A stretch of 64,000 nt of DNA from Pseudomonas pohangensis (GTDB taxonomy: Bacteria; Pseudomonadota; Gammaproteobacteria; Pseudomonadales; Pseudomonadaceae): contig NZ_LT629785.1 of the NCBI RefSeq assembly GCF_900105995.1, positions 1,116,001-1,180,000 on the forward strand, written 5' to 3'. Position numbers and translations under genes: made by a program. The notes under the pieces were generated by a model. The model was not told the DNA's origin, ran no database searches, and saw nothing but the letters and a program-made list of their open reading frames with translations. Positions 42,809 through 51,285 of the stretch are shown one piece after another (within the stretch, counting starts at the first letter, position 1; each line of letters opens with the position of its first letter).

Positions 42809-42828
42809 ACCTTTGCGGATTCCCCCGG

Positions 42829-42855
42829 GCGGCCTGGTTGAAGTGATCAGGCCGC
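42829..42855 (+). terminator. terminator hairpin after the small hypothetical gene
   Basis: 8-bp stem GCGGCCTG / CAGGCCGC with an 11-base loop, followed by TTGTCAGCCTT. The T tract is poor. Confidence 0.55.
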
Positions 42856-43128
42856 TTGTCAGCCTTCTAGTAATATCCCCGCTTCACCCCGCATTTTGCC
42901 GGTTCCTCCCGGATCACGCCCGACGAGTCATTGCGCAAACCCGGCACCACATGGCCGGGTCAGATAAGTCTCTGCCTGCCCGGTTTTCAGCGTCAGATAA
43001 AACGCTTGCTTGCAACCCGTTTCGTGCTGGCTCTCACAACGCAGTGGGCGCATCATTATGAGGAGAGCTGCAGCAAACACAGTCTTGTCGCGCTCTTGCA
43101 TTCCAAACTGCTTACAGGAGTTTTTAGC
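42856..43128. other. intergenic region without a gene
   Basis: The full gap from 42809 to 43128 (320 bp) contains the hairpin at 42829-42855, then no frame with a ribosome site or coding character. A CAGGAG before 43129 belongs to the SYLF gene. A longer frame opening at 42931 that would extend that gene lacks signal-peptide character. Confidence 0.6.
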
Positions 43129-43695
43129 ATGTTCAAAAGAATCGCACAGGTCTTCATTCTGCTGCTGGCGAGTGTCATGGCCTCATTCAGTTTTGCGGCA
43201 GCGAGTAATGCGGATTGTCAGGAAACCCTGAAACAGTTTCATGGGCTCGGTGATACCGGCAAGTTCATCGATGAGGCTTATGGCTATGCAGTGTTTCCCA
43301 CGATCGGCAAGGGTGGTATCGGCATCGGTGGTGCATTCGGCGAAGGCTGTGTCTACCGCGGTGGTGTGCATGTCGGTAGCGTAGACATGGGCCAGGTCAG
43401 CATCGGCCTGCAACTGGGTGGCCAGGCGTTCAGTCAGCTGGTGCTGATGCGCGACAAGGAAACCTTTGACGTCTTTACCTCCGGTTCGTTTGCCTTCGGC
43501 GCCGACGCCAGCGCGGTTGCGTTGACCTATGGTGCCAATGCCGGTGCCGGTACTTCAGGTGCCTCGGCCAGTGCCGGTGAGCAGAAGGGTGTCGCCCGCT
43601 GGTTCAACGGTATGGCGGTATTCACGCTGGCCAAGGGCGGCCTGATGTACGAGGCAGCGATTGGCGGGCAGAAGTTCAAGTACACGCCCAATTGA
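43129..43695 (+). CDS. SYLF domain lipid-binding exported protein
   Basis: 188-aa protein with signal peptide (residues 1-24, ending FAAA), then a SYLF/DUF500 domain: LKQFHGLGDTGKFIDEAYGYAVFPTIGKGGIGIGGAFGEG, GGVHVGSVDMGQVSIGLQLGGQAFSQLVLM, and GANAGAGTSGASASAGEQKGVARWFNGMAVFTLAKGGLMYEAAIGGQKF. Family members bind phospholipid membranes; in Gram-negatives they are periplasmic and of unclear role. The start is fixed by CAGGAG and the signal peptide. A strong bidirectional hairpin follows. Confidence 0.88.
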   Translation: MFKRIAQVFILLLASVMASFSFAAASNADCQETLKQFHGLGDTGKFIDEAYGYAVFPTIGKGGIGIGGAFGEGCVYRGGVHVGSVDMGQVSIGLQLGGQAFSQLVLMRDKETFDVFTSGSFAFGADASAVALTYGANAGAGTSGASASAGEQKGVARWFNGMAVFTLAKGGLMYEAAIGGQKFKYTPN

Positions 43696-43703
43696 TGAGT
43701 GGA

Positions 43704-43735
43704 GCCTCCCTGCGCTGTGGTTGGCGCAGGGAGGC
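43704..43735. terminator. bidirectional terminator-like hairpin
   Basis: 12-bp perfect stem GCCTCCCTGCGC / GCGCAGGGAGGC with an 8-base loop, between the SYLF gene and a convergent membrane protein gene. No long T run on either side. Confidence 0.7.
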
Positions 43736-43740
43736 ATCCT

Positions 43741-44097
43741 TCAGTTGCCGTCCAGTCGGGCAGCTCTGGTTTTGCCCAATAGCAGTTCCGCCATGCCTCC
43801 TGACAACCTGTGGCTGATGACCAGTAGATAAGTGCTCAGGAAGAAGGCACCACCGAACACGGCCAACACTCCAAGCAGCAGCCCTGCTGCGCAGAAGTGG
43901 TGCCGCCAGGACACCCATAGTCCGGATAACAGCAGCATGCACATGAAGTCCAGATTGAACTGGCCGGGCCAGGCCATCCGGGTCATGTCGCCAAAGAAGA
44001 CCGGCAGCAGGTTCAGCCCGTGCGTGGCAACCACCACGGCCGTATAGCCTGCGATGGCAATCCAGAGAACGGCGAGAAAAACGCGAAATTTGCTCAT
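43741..44097 (-). CDS. small hypothetical inner-membrane protein
   Basis: 118 aa with three to four hydrophobic helices (about 5-25, 48-65, 68-95) and a basic C-terminal tail. A His pair (SWRHHF) lies between helices. No family recognised. The next gene upstream on the same strand (44144-44443) is another small membrane protein 46 bases away, so the two may be cotranscribed and act together. The ATG is preceded by a weak purine site (GAGAATTCAACTC). Confidence 0.7.
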   Translation of the reverse strand: MSKFRVFLAVLWIAIAGYTAVVVATHGLNLLPVFFGDMTRMAWPGQFNLDFMCMLLLSGLWVSWRHHFCAAGLLLGVLAVFGGAFFLSTYLLVISHRLSGGMAELLLGKTRAARLDGN

Positions 44098-44143
44098 GAG
44101 TTGAATTCTCGGATAAGGGTTTGATCAGACCTGTGCGGCGGCT

Positions 44144-44443
44144 TTACCAGTTGTTGTGTATGTGTACTGGCTTGCGGGTGAGCAGATAGACTAGCGGCCC
44201 GAACGATCCTGTTGCCAGTGTAGCCACGATCCAAATCCATGGATTTCGGCCGGTTGCCCTGGCGTCGTGCCAGATCCAGACCATTGCCAGTGTCAGGGCA
44301 ATCACCAGGTCGACGAACACCTGCGCTCCGCCAAAACTCTGCAGGTGTGGTTCGATAATGCCCCACAGGCCTCCTTCCCCGAGGGCTGCTGCGGTAAGGG
44401 TGCCGAACAGTACAAGCGTGATGACAATCAATGTGCGTTGCAT
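44144..44443 (-). CDS. small inner-membrane protein (DUF2834-like)
   Basis: 99 aa with three hydrophobic helices: one at the N-terminus, one at about 43-60, one at about 70-88. LWGIIEPHLQSFGGAQVFVDLVIALTL and the WIWHDARATGRNPWIWIV...GSFGPLVYLLTRKP pattern recall DUF2834-type proteins, though I recall the family only loosely. Function unknown. The start at 44443 is well supported by AGGAGG. It is divergent from the XRE regulator (107 bp between starts), which may control it. Confidence 0.72.
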   Translation of the reverse strand: MQRTLIVITLVLFGTLTAAALGEGGLWGIIEPHLQSFGGAQVFVDLVIALTLAMVWIWHDARATGRNPWIWIVATLATGSFGPLVYLLTRKPVHIHNNW

Positions 44444-44549
44444 GGTGGAACCTCCTGTCGTTGTCGGGTTCACTATCCGGCGTGAAGGTTATTGCCGCAA
44501 TTACCTCGCAGGTTATTGAATCACTGCGGCGTTATGCTTCAATGCAGGC

Positions 44550-45374
44550 ATGAACCTGTTTACCCCCAATTTGCCCACCACTTTGCTGCAAGCACGCAGA
44601 GCCAGGCGCTTCAGTCAGCTGGAGTTGTCGATGCGCCTGGGCGTGTCGCAGCGGCATGTGAGTTTTGTCGAAAGTGGCCGATCCAAACCCAGTCGCGAGC
44701 TGCTGCTGGCCTGGCTGCAGGAACTGGACGCTCCGCTGGCCGTGCGCAACGAAGCAATGCTGCAGGCCGGATTTGCACCCGCCTATAGCGCAGAGCCGCT
44801 GACAGCCCCTAGCATGGTTCCAGCCACTGATGCGCTGGTGCAATTGCTCAAGGTCCATGATCCGATGCCAGCCATGGTCATCGATGCACAGTGGAATGTG
44901 CTGCAGTTCAATCGTGGCGCACACTGGTTGCTGACCACATTGATGCCATGGACTGCCGATCTGCCGGCAGACACACCGGTGAACATGCTGGATTTGCTCG
45001 CGCATCCAAAGGGCTTGACCCTGCATATGCTCAACCTGCAGGAGAAGGGCCCCGCCATGCTTGCCCAGTTGCGCGACGAGCTCGCGGCACAGCCGGCTCT
45101 GGCGCCGAAGATGGAGGCGCTGGCGGCCCTGCTGTATTCACGCCTGGGCGGCAATATCTACAGTCTCTGCTCGCACCCCTCTGCACCGTTACTCACCACA
45201 CATTTCACCACTGCTTATGGCAAACTGGCCTTTTTCAGTATGTTCAGCACTTTCGGTACGCCCCAGGACATCACCCTGGCCTCGCTGCGGGTAGAGCATC
45301 TGTTTGCGGCAGATGCAGCTACCCTGGCCGTGATGAATACTCAGGTGGGACAAGACGTAAAGGTGTCCCGCTAG
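44550..45374 (+). CDS. XRE-family regulator with MmyB-like ligand-binding domain
   Basis: 274-aa transcription factor. Residues 8-65 are a Cro/C1-type helix-turn-helix (LLQARRARRFSQLELSMRLGVSQRHVSFVESGRSKPSRELL). From about 100 the MmyB-like/PAS-type domain begins (PMPAMVIDAQWNVLQFNRGAHWLL), a domain that in its relatives binds a fatty-acid-like ligand. Neighbours are a divergent small membrane protein gene and the convergent nnrU-family gene 3 bases away. It likely regulates the divergent gene pair; the ligand is unknown. Confidence 0.88.
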   Translation: MNLFTPNLPTTLLQARRARRFSQLELSMRLGVSQRHVSFVESGRSKPSRELLLAWLQELDAPLAVRNEAMLQAGFAPAYSAEPLTAPSMVPATDALVQLLKVHDPMPAMVIDAQWNVLQFNRGAHWLLTTLMPWTADLPADTPVNMLDLLAHPKGLTLHMLNLQEKGPAMLAQLRDELAAQPALAPKMEALAALLYSRLGGNIYSLCSHPSAPLLTTHFTTAYGKLAFFSMFSTFGTPQDITLASLRVEHLFAADAATLAVMNTQVGQDVKVSR

Positions 45375-45377
45375 CGG

Positions 45378-45959
45378 TCAGCCGCCAAACGGACGCACGC
45401 CGATCAACGGGCCGTGCAGCCAGAGGGCAAACACCACCCAGGCCACCAGGCCGATAAGTACGGCACCGATGTCGCGCGAGAGCGGCCCGGCGGCGTAGGT
45501 GATGCCGGCGGCGCGGTCACGCCGATTGGCGGAAATGGTGTCCGCTACCGCCCAGGCCAGAAATGAACCAAACAGCAGCACGTCGGCCAGCATGCCGTTG
45601 GCCAGCAGATGGGCAAAGGCCCAGACCTTGACGCTGATTACCATGGGTTGACCAACTTTCTGCTTGATGCGCGTGCCCGGCACATAGGCGGCTACCAGCA
45701 GGATAAAGGCCGGGATGGTCAATAGTGCAGCCAGATGCCGCGTCCACACGGGTGGACTCCAGATCACCACGGGTGACAGGCGTGCTTCGCCATAGCCGTA
45801 AATGATCAGCACGAAGCCCAGCAGCGAAATAACCGAATAGATCGCCTTCCAGCCGAGCAATCCGAATCTGGCAACCTGTGCGCTGCGAAAACCCTCGGCA
45901 CAGATGCGGATCGAGTGCATGCCGAGAAAAAGGATGAGGCCGAGAATCAGCAGGGTCAT
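45378..45959 (-). CDS. NnrU family membrane protein
   Basis: 193-aa inner-membrane protein with about six hydrophobic helices. NnrU hallmarks: LILFLGMHSIRI at the start, GWKAIYSVISLLGFVLIIYGYGEARL, and WAFAHLLANGMLADVLLFGSFLAWAVADTI near 118-148. NnrU was first linked to nitric oxide reductase expression and NO metabolism; homology to isoprenoid (carotene) isomerases is also known. No nor or nir genes are in the window. The start at 45959 follows AGGAG. Convergent with the XRE regulator, stops 3 bases apart. Confidence 0.86.
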   Translation of the reverse strand: MTLLILGLILFLGMHSIRICAEGFRSAQVARFGLLGWKAIYSVISLLGFVLIIYGYGEARLSPVVIWSPPVWTRHLAALLTIPAFILLVAAYVPGTRIKQKVGQPMVISVKVWAFAHLLANGMLADVLLFGSFLAWAVADTISANRRDRAAGITYAAGPLSRDIGAVLIGLVAWVVFALWLHGPLIGVRPFGG

Positions 45960-46055
45960 GGTGGCTCCTGGGTAGGCTGCCGTAGTGGCAGGCATGGCGT
46001 TGAGGTTACGTTGTTTTTGCAGGGGGTTTTCAATTCATCCGTGGGCAGTCGTGAT

Positions 46056-46259
46056 TCAGCGCCGTATGAAGAAGGGCGCAGCCAGCAGTAGTGCGCCGAT
46101 AACCACCAGCAAACCGGTGCTGTTTACAAAGTAGGGATACACCATCAGCGCCACGCCGGAAACCGTCGGAATCAGCGCATCCTGCTTCCTGCCATAGATG
46201 AAATAGCCCAGTCCGGCGGAGCCGAACAGCAAGCTCCAGAGGAGTGACGAGGTTTCCAT
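46056..46259 (-). CDS. small hypothetical membrane protein
   Basis: 67 aa with two to three hydrophobic segments and an aromatic/Gly-rich start (METSSLLWSLLFGSAGLGYFIYGRKQ), typical of a short conserved membrane-protein family I cannot name. It ends in FFIRR. GAGAGGTACGCCCTG lies upstream of the ATG. No clear partner; the neighbours are nnrU (96 bases away) and a divergent SDR gene. Confidence 0.68.
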   Translation of the reverse strand: METSSLLWSLLFGSAGLGYFIYGRKQDALIPTVSGVALMVYPYFVNSTGLLVVIGALLLAAPFFIRR

Positions 46260-46456
46260 CAGGGCGTACCTCTCAGTCAGATGTGTGTGCGCCAGGCTGA
46301 TTCAACAATAGTTCCGGGATGGCACGGCTGTCCACTTGCCGCCGGCTCGCGTGGTGAAGCGCTTAGCCAGTGCCATTCAGCACCCTGATGATCCCTGAGT
46401 CCGCTGCCGTCCTTGATTACACTCTACCCATCATTCCCAGGCCTGAGGCTGACCCC

Positions 46457-47266
46457 ATGCAAAAACGCATCATGATCACTGGCGCCGGCTCCGGCCTTGG
46501 CCGCGAAATAGCTTTGCGCTGGGCCCGTGAGGGCTGGCAGCTGGCCTTGTCGGACGTCAACGATGCCGGACTGGCGGAAACCCTCAAGCTGGTGCGCGAA
46601 GCCGGGGGCGATGGTTTCACCCTGCGTTGTGATGTACGTGACTACAGCCAGCTGACGGCCTTTGCCCAGGCTTGCCAGGAGCGTCTGGGCGGCATTGATG
46701 TGATCGTCAACAATGCCGGTGTGGCTTCGGGCGGATTCTTCGGTGACCTGACCCTGGAAGACTGGGACTGGCAGATTTCCATCAACCTGATGGGTGTGGT
46801 CAAGGGCTGCAAGGCCTTCCTGCCGTTGTTGCAGAAGAGCCATGGCAAGATCATCAACATTGCCTCGATGGCGGCGTTGATGCAGGGGCCGGCGATGAGC
46901 AACTACAACGTGGCCAAGGCCGGTGTGGTGGCATTGTCGGAAAGCCTGCTGGCGGACCTGCATCAGGATCAGATCAGCGTGCATGCGGTTTGCCCGTCGT
47001 TCTTCCAGACCAACCTGCTGGATTCCTTTCACGGGCCGAATCAGCAGATGAAAGCGGCGGTTGGCAAGTTGCTGGAGTCCTCGCCAATTACCGCCAGTGA
47101 TGTTGCCGACTATATCTACCAACAGGTGGCTGCCGGCGAATTCCTGATCCTGCCGCACGAGCAGGGCCGCATGGCCTGGAAGCTCAAGCAGCACAACCCG
47201 CAGGCGCTGTACGACGAGATGGCGGCCATGGCTGCACGCATGCGCGAGAAAGCCAAGGCCTCCTGA
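46457..47266 (+). CDS. short-chain dehydrogenase/reductase
   Basis: 269-aa SDR. NAD(P) motif TGAGSGLG near residue 8-15, NNAGVASGGFFGDL near 89, catalytic Ser in NIASMAALMQ and YNVAK (Tyr-Lys) near 150-160, plus a C-terminal HxxQxR-type tail. Substrate unknown. The start at 46457 (MQKRIMITG) matches the family; the frame runs 87 bases further up without a ribosome site, while GAGGCTGACCCC precedes the chosen ATG. A terminator hairpin follows. Confidence 0.88.
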   Translation: MQKRIMITGAGSGLGREIALRWAREGWQLALSDVNDAGLAETLKLVREAGGDGFTLRCDVRDYSQLTAFAQACQERLGGIDVIVNNAGVASGGFFGDLTLEDWDWQISINLMGVVKGCKAFLPLLQKSHGKIINIASMAALMQGPAMSNYNVAKAGVVALSESLLADLHQDQISVHAVCPSFFQTNLLDSFHGPNQQMKAAVGKLLESSPITASDVADYIYQQVAAGEFLILPHEQGRMAWKLKQHNPQALYDEMAAMAARMREKAKAS

Positions 47267-47287
47267 GTCTTGAAAGGGCTGCGCTAG

Positions 47288-47325
47288 CGGCCTGAACGCC
47301 TGTATCCTCGGGCTTCAGGCCGTTT
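47288..47325 (+). terminator. terminator-like hairpin after the SDR gene
   Basis: 9-bp stem CGGCCTGAA / TTCAGGCCG with a 17-base loop, followed by TTTGCTG. Confidence 0.65.
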
Positions 47326-47340
47326 GCTGTCGGCGGTCTG

Positions 47341-47937
47341 GTGTCCGAGCCGCCCGAGAGACTTGTCGTTTTGTCGCCATTTCGCCGCCTGATCTACCTG
47401 ATGGCCTGTATCAGCCTGCTCTGGTTCGGCTGGGCGCTGCTCAAACCTGCCACTCCGTTGCCGTCGCTGCAGGTTGATGGCAGTTACCAGCGCGAGGGCT
47501 ATCGCATCACGCCGTTGCAGCCATTCAGTCTCTCGGCACGCGTGCTGGCGCGGGAGGATTATCGCTTCGATGCAGGTGCCAGGCTGGCACCGACGGACCT
47601 GGTTCTGGGCTGGGGGCCGATGGCTGATCCGCAGGTACTGGCAAGCATCAAGGTGACACAGGGCAACCGCTGGTATCACTGGCAGGTGGATGAATTTCCC
47701 ATTCCGCGCCGCGAAATCGAAACCCACAGCGCCAATATGCACATGATTCCTGCCGGTCCGGCGGTGGCGCAAACCCTCGCCAGCCTGCAGCCGGGCGAGC
47801 GCATAGCGCTGTCGGGTCAGCTGGTCCGGGTAGACGGTGCTGACGGCTTTCGCTGGGTCAGCTCGCTGACCCGAGAAGACACCGGGGCGGGGGCCTGCGA
47901 GCTGATCCTGGTGGAGCATCTCCGGCGGCTGGATTAG
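47341..47937 (+). CDS. hypothetical protein with one membrane anchor
   Basis: 198-aa protein: a basic N-terminus with RR, one hydrophobic helix (about 17-38), then a soluble beta-rich domain containing REDYRFDAGARLAPTDLVLGWGPMADP and WYHWQVDEFPIPRREIETHSANMHMIP. Likely periplasmic, anchored in the inner membrane. No family known to me. GTG start at 47341 (TGGT before it); ATG at 47401 would cut the anchor. Its stop overlaps the stop of folE on the other strand by 3 bases. Confidence 0.62.
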   Translation: MSEPPERLVVLSPFRRLIYLMACISLLWFGWALLKPATPLPSLQVDGSYQREGYRITPLQPFSLSARVLAREDYRFDAGARLAPTDLVLGWGPMADPQVLASIKVTQGNRWYHWQVDEFPIPRREIETHSANMHMIPAGPAVAQTLASLQPGERIALSGQLVRVDGADGFRWVSSLTREDTGAGACELILVEHLRRLD

Positions 47938-48479
47938 CCGATCAGGCTGAGAAACTCGCTGCGGGTGGCGGCATTCTCGCGGAACTCGCCGAGCATCACC
48001 GAAGTGACCATCGAGGAGTTCTGCTTCTCCACGCCGCGCATCATCATGCACATATGCTGGGCTTCGATGACCACCGCCACACCGAGCGCGCCGGTAACCT
48101 GCTGGATGGCATCGGCAATCTGCCGGCTTAGATTTTCCTGGATCTGCAGGCGCCGTGCGTACATGTCGACGATGCGTGCCACCTTGGACAGCCCCAGCAC
48201 CTTGCCGCTGGGGATGTAGGCCACGTGGGCCTTGCCGATAAAGGGCAGCAGGTGGTGTTCGCACAGCGAATACAGCTCGATGTTCTTCACCAGCACCATT
48301 TCGCTGTTGTCAGAGCTGAACAGTGCGTTGTTGGTGACTTCTTCCAGCGTCTGCTGGTAGCCGCGACAGAGGAATTGCATGGCCTTGGCGGCACGCTTGG
48401 GGGTGTCGATCAGGCCTTCGCGGCTGACGTCTTCGCCGAGTTGGCTGAGGATGGCGGTGTAATGCTGTTCCATGGGCAT
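47934..48479 (-). CDS. folE: GTP cyclohydrolase I
   Basis: Converts GTP to 7,8-dihydroneopterin triphosphate, the first step of folate (and queuosine/tetrahydropterin) synthesis. 181 aa. Signatures: DTPKRAAKAMQFLCRGY near 24-40, the zinc-binding SLCEHHLLPF near 72-81, GLSKVARIVDMYARRLQIQENL near 96-117, and the second Cys ligand in EAQHMCMMMRG near 140-150. The start ATG at 48479 (MPMEQHY) fits family length; the frame is open far upstream without coding sense. Pseudomonas often has two folE genes; which one this is cannot be decided. Confidence 0.94.
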   Translation of the reverse strand: MPMEQHYTAILSQLGEDVSREGLIDTPKRAAKAMQFLCRGYQQTLEEVTNNALFSSDNSEMVLVKNIELYSLCEHHLLPFIGKAHVAYIPSGKVLGLSKVARIVDMYARRLQIQENLSRQIADAIQQVTGALGVAVVIEAQHMCMMMRGVEKQNSSMVTSVMLGEFRENAATRSEFLSLIG

Positions 48480-48635
48480 GCTGATGCTTCTCGAAAGTGC
48501 AGATGCGCAGGGTAGGGGGCAGGCTGGCGGCTGGCAAGCCACAGATGGCGTTGAATGGCCACATTGCCTTGGCATTTGGCCGAACTCTGCTCTGTGGCGC
48601 CCGGGTGATTGCGCTAACGTGGCGAGCACTTCCTG

Positions 48636-49121
48636 ATGCTGAGCATGACTATGCATACCCCGCTTGATGGCCTCGGCCTGCGTCAGTTGTATGCCTGCTA
48701 CGGCAATTTGCCAGCGGTGCCGGCGTTGCACCGCCGGGGTAGCTGGCGTGCGGTGTTTATCGGACCCTGGTGGCTGCGTCTGAGCGCTGCCCCGGCGATT
48801 GCCCTGAGCGGCATGCCCGGCTGGTATGGCAAGCGCTTTGCAACGCCGGAATCGGCGGTGAATCTGCTGCGTTCGGATCAGGGCTTGCGTGAGGTGTTGT
48901 CGATGCGCTGTGACCAGCGGGCTTCCTGGCACGACGGTCGGCCGTGCGCCGCACTGGCTTATGCAAGCCGCGCCCGCTGGCCCTGGCGCCGGGTGCGCGA
49001 CGAGTTGCGCCAGCTGGATGACGAACACTGGCTGTGCATGACCTATGTCGATCTGCCATTGCTGCGCCGACTGGGTTGCCCCTTTCTGCTGGTGCGGGAT
49101 GCCGCTGGGCAGGCAGGCTGA
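48636..49121 (+). CDS. hypothetical protein (Trp/Arg-rich)
   Basis: 161-aa cytoplasmic protein with an unusual number of Trp and Arg (WRAVFIGPWWLRL, SRARWPWRRVRDELRQLDDEHWLC). No signal peptide or membrane helix. Several in-frame ATGs (48636, 48645, 48651) make the start unclear. No family recognised. It sits between folE and smr on the opposite strand to both. The DNA also has open frames on the other strand, so it could be a shadow, but the start region and uninterrupted frame favour a real gene. Confidence 0.5.
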   Translation: MLSMTMHTPLDGLGLRQLYACYGNLPAVPALHRRGSWRAVFIGPWWLRLSAAPAIALSGMPGWYGKRFATPESAVNLLRSDQGLREVLSMRCDQRASWHDGRPCAALAYASRARWPWRRVRDELRQLDDEHWLCMTYVDLPLLRRLGCPFLLVRDAAGQAG

Positions 49122-49205
49122 AAGCGCAGTCGTTGCCGGCTATCGGCCCGGTGTGCCGGAACAGCCGCCTGCGCGGTTTGCCAGCCGGCGAGTGCAGTTG
49201 GCCGG

Positions 49206-49775
49206 TTACTCGTCGCGCCCTTCGAGCATGGTGCGCTTGAGCAGCAGGTAGATTGCCCCGGCGCCGCCATGCCGGGGCAGGCAGGAGGTGAAGCCGAGGG
49301 CTTGCGGATGCTGGCGCAGCCAGGTGTTGACGTGGCTTTTGATCATCGGCCGTTTGCCATCCATGCGCGCGGCCTTGCCGTGGGTCACGCGCACGCAGCG
49401 GATTTCCAGGCGAGTGGCCTCTTCGAGAAACGCCCAGAGGGTTTCGCGGGCTTTTTCCACCGACATGCCGTGCAGGTCGAGACTGCCTTCGAAGGGCACC
49501 TGACCGGCCTTGAGCTTGCGCATCTGGCTTTCCTGCACGCCGTCGCGGGCCCAGTAGAGTTCGTCCTCGGCGCCGACATCAATGACGAACTGGTCGGACA
49601 AACCATCCACCTTGAGCTCATTGCTGCGCACCGTTGCGTTCAGGCGCCGGGTGTTGAGTTGCTGGCGGTCGGTTCGGGGCTTGCCGGTATCGGCGCGGTC
49701 ATGCTGGATGCGCTTGACGCCGCGCATCTGCGTGGCGAACAGGCTGTTGTCGGAGTCATAGGCATTGTCGGTCAT
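49206..49775 (-). CDS. Smr domain protein
   Basis: 189-aa protein. The C-terminal half (about 100-185) is an Smr/MutS2 C-terminal-like endonuclease domain with the diagnostic SLDLHGMSVEKARETLWAFL and VTHGKAARMDGKRPMIKSHVNTWL...LPRHGGAGAIYLLLK segments. The N-terminal half is polar and less conserved. Smr proteins nick DNA or cut ribosome-stalled mRNA; in Gammaproteobacteria (YfcN/SmrB type) a role at collided ribosomes is known, with SmrB cutting mRNA. This may be SmrA or SmrB. The start at 49775 (MTDNAYDSD) is the likely one. Confidence 0.85.
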   Translation of the reverse strand: MTDNAYDSDNSLFATQMRGVKRIQHDRADTGKPRTDRQQLNTRRLNATVRSNELKVDGLSDQFVIDVGAEDELYWARDGVQESQMRKLKAGQVPFEGSLDLHGMSVEKARETLWAFLEEATRLEIRCVRVTHGKAARMDGKRPMIKSHVNTWLRQHPQALGFTSCLPRHGGAGAIYLLLKRTMLEGRDE

Positions 49776-49827
49776 GGCAGCTGTGTTTGATTGCTCGGGA
49801 AATTCCGCGCAGTTTAACTGTTCAAGG

Positions 49828-50124
49828 CTATTTGAGCAGGCCCGGCGCCATCTCGAGGCCACCCGACTGGCGTTGCCGCCGGCAGCGGCGCCAGCCGGCA
49901 ATCCCCAGGATGATCAGTAATATTCCGCCGCTGATCACTGCCAGCGGGCCAAGCCCGGCAAGTAATTGCGTAGATTCGCCCAATGCCATGGCAATGCCGC
50001 TGAGCAACAGCAGGATGCCGAGGCAGATCAACAACACGCAAAGTAGCGCACAGAAGCGCCGCCGCCATCGGCCGGGCGGTCTGGAGCGCAAGCGGTTGGC
50101 GTTGAATCCGCCAGTAAGTTTCAT
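49828..50124 (-). CDS. small basic membrane protein
   Basis: 98 aa: an Arg-rich N-terminal segment (RLRSRPPGRWRRRF), two closely spaced hydrophobic helices (about 28-48 and 60-78), then another Arg/Gln-rich stretch. Probably an inner-membrane hairpin with both ends in the cytoplasm. No family recognised. ATG at 50124 follows GTGGAG nine bases upstream; a GTG at 50139 would add MENLL. It faces prmB and lies upstream of smr on the same strand. Confidence 0.6.
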   Translation of the reverse strand: MKLTGGFNANRLRSRPPGRWRRRFCALLCVLLICLGILLLLSGIAMALGESTQLLAGLGPLAVISGGILLIILGIAGWRRCRRQRQSGGLEMAPGLLK

Positions 50125-50285
50125 CAATAGATTCTCCACAACATGTTGTTCTGACGCCTGCCTGCGCCGTTAGGTTCCTTGGCAAGGCCGGCTTTGTTGC
50201 GCGCTGTGACGTACTTCCGCAGCGTGGCGGGCTGTTAAACTGCGTTCTGAATTGTTTCTGCACTGATTTTTTTCTGGAGAATGCC

Positions 50286-51197
50286 GTGAGCGAGTCCCGA
50301 CTGCGTACCCTGCGTGACCATATCCGGTGGGCGGTCAGCCGCTTCCATGCGGAAAGCCTGTTTTTCGGCCACGGCACCGACAATGCCTGGGACGAGGCGC
50401 GCCAGCTGGTGCTGGGCGCCGTGCATCTGCCGTTCGAGATGGCGGACAGCTATCTCGACTGTGCGCTGGAGGATGACGAGCGCGAACACCTGCAGCAGTT
50501 GCTCACGCGGCGCATCATCGAGCGCGTGCCGACCGCTTACCTGCTCGGCGAAGCCTGGTTCTGCGGCTTGCCGTTCATCGTCGATGAGCGCGTACTGGTG
50601 CCCCGCTCACCGATTGCCGAGCTGATCGGCCAGCGCTTCGAGCCCTGGCTGCCCGCCGATCCGGCGCGCATTCTGGATCTGTGCTGTGGCTCGGGCTGTA
50701 TCGGCATTGCCGCGGCCTATGCCTTTCCCGAAGCGGAAGTGGTGCTCAGCGACCTGTCTTTCGATGCGCTGGAAGTGGCTAACCAGAATATCGAACGGCA
50801 TGACCTCGAAGAGCGTGTGTATACCGTGCAGGGCGACGGCTTCGGTGGCTTGCCGAAGCAGCGCTTCGATCTGATCCTGTCCAACCCGCCCTATGTGGAT
50901 GCCGAAGACTTTGCCGACATGCCGGCCGAATTCCAGCATGAACCGGCACTGGGCCTGGCCTGTGGCGAAGATGGTCTGGACCTGGTGCGGCGCATGCTGG
51001 CCGAAGCGGCCGACCATCTGAGCGAGCAGGGGCTGCTGATAGTCGAGGTGGGCAACAGTCAGGCGCATGTCGAGGAACTCTATCCGGAGGTGGATTTCAC
51101 CTGGCTGGAGTTCGAGCAGGGCGGTCATGGCGTGTTCCTGCTGGCCGCGGCGCAGTGCCGCGAGCACCAGGCGCTGTTTCGTCAGCGCCTTGCATAA
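50286..51197 (+). CDS. prmB: 50S ribosomal protein L3 N5-glutamine methyltransferase
   Basis: Methylates a Gln of ribosomal protein L3 using SAM. 303 aa with a helical N-terminal domain (1-115), then a Rossmann methyltransferase domain: ILDLCCGSGCIGIAAAYAFPEAEVVLSDLS (motif I, near 131-160) and the catalytic NPPY in LILSNPPYVDAEDF (near 200). The family is HemK-like but the N-terminal domain and the aroC neighbour point to PrmB rather than PrmC. GTG start at 50286 with TGGAG eight bases upstream. Confidence 0.93.
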   Translation: MSESRLRTLRDHIRWAVSRFHAESLFFGHGTDNAWDEARQLVLGAVHLPFEMADSYLDCALEDDEREHLQQLLTRRIIERVPTAYLLGEAWFCGLPFIVDERVLVPRSPIAELIGQRFEPWLPADPARILDLCCGSGCIGIAAAYAFPEAEVVLSDLSFDALEVANQNIERHDLEERVYTVQGDGFGGLPKQRFDLILSNPPYVDAEDFADMPAEFQHEPALGLACGEDGLDLVRRMLAEAADHLSEQGLLIVEVGNSQAHVEELYPEVDFTWLEFEQGGHGVFLLAAAQCREHQALFRQRLA

Positions 51198-51285
51198 GCC
51201 TTAAGCGGCCGCCAGTCGTGCCGCAGACATTGCCTGCGGTATATACTGCCGGCCTTTCTTTCCTGCCTCCGCGGAGCTTTTCTGC

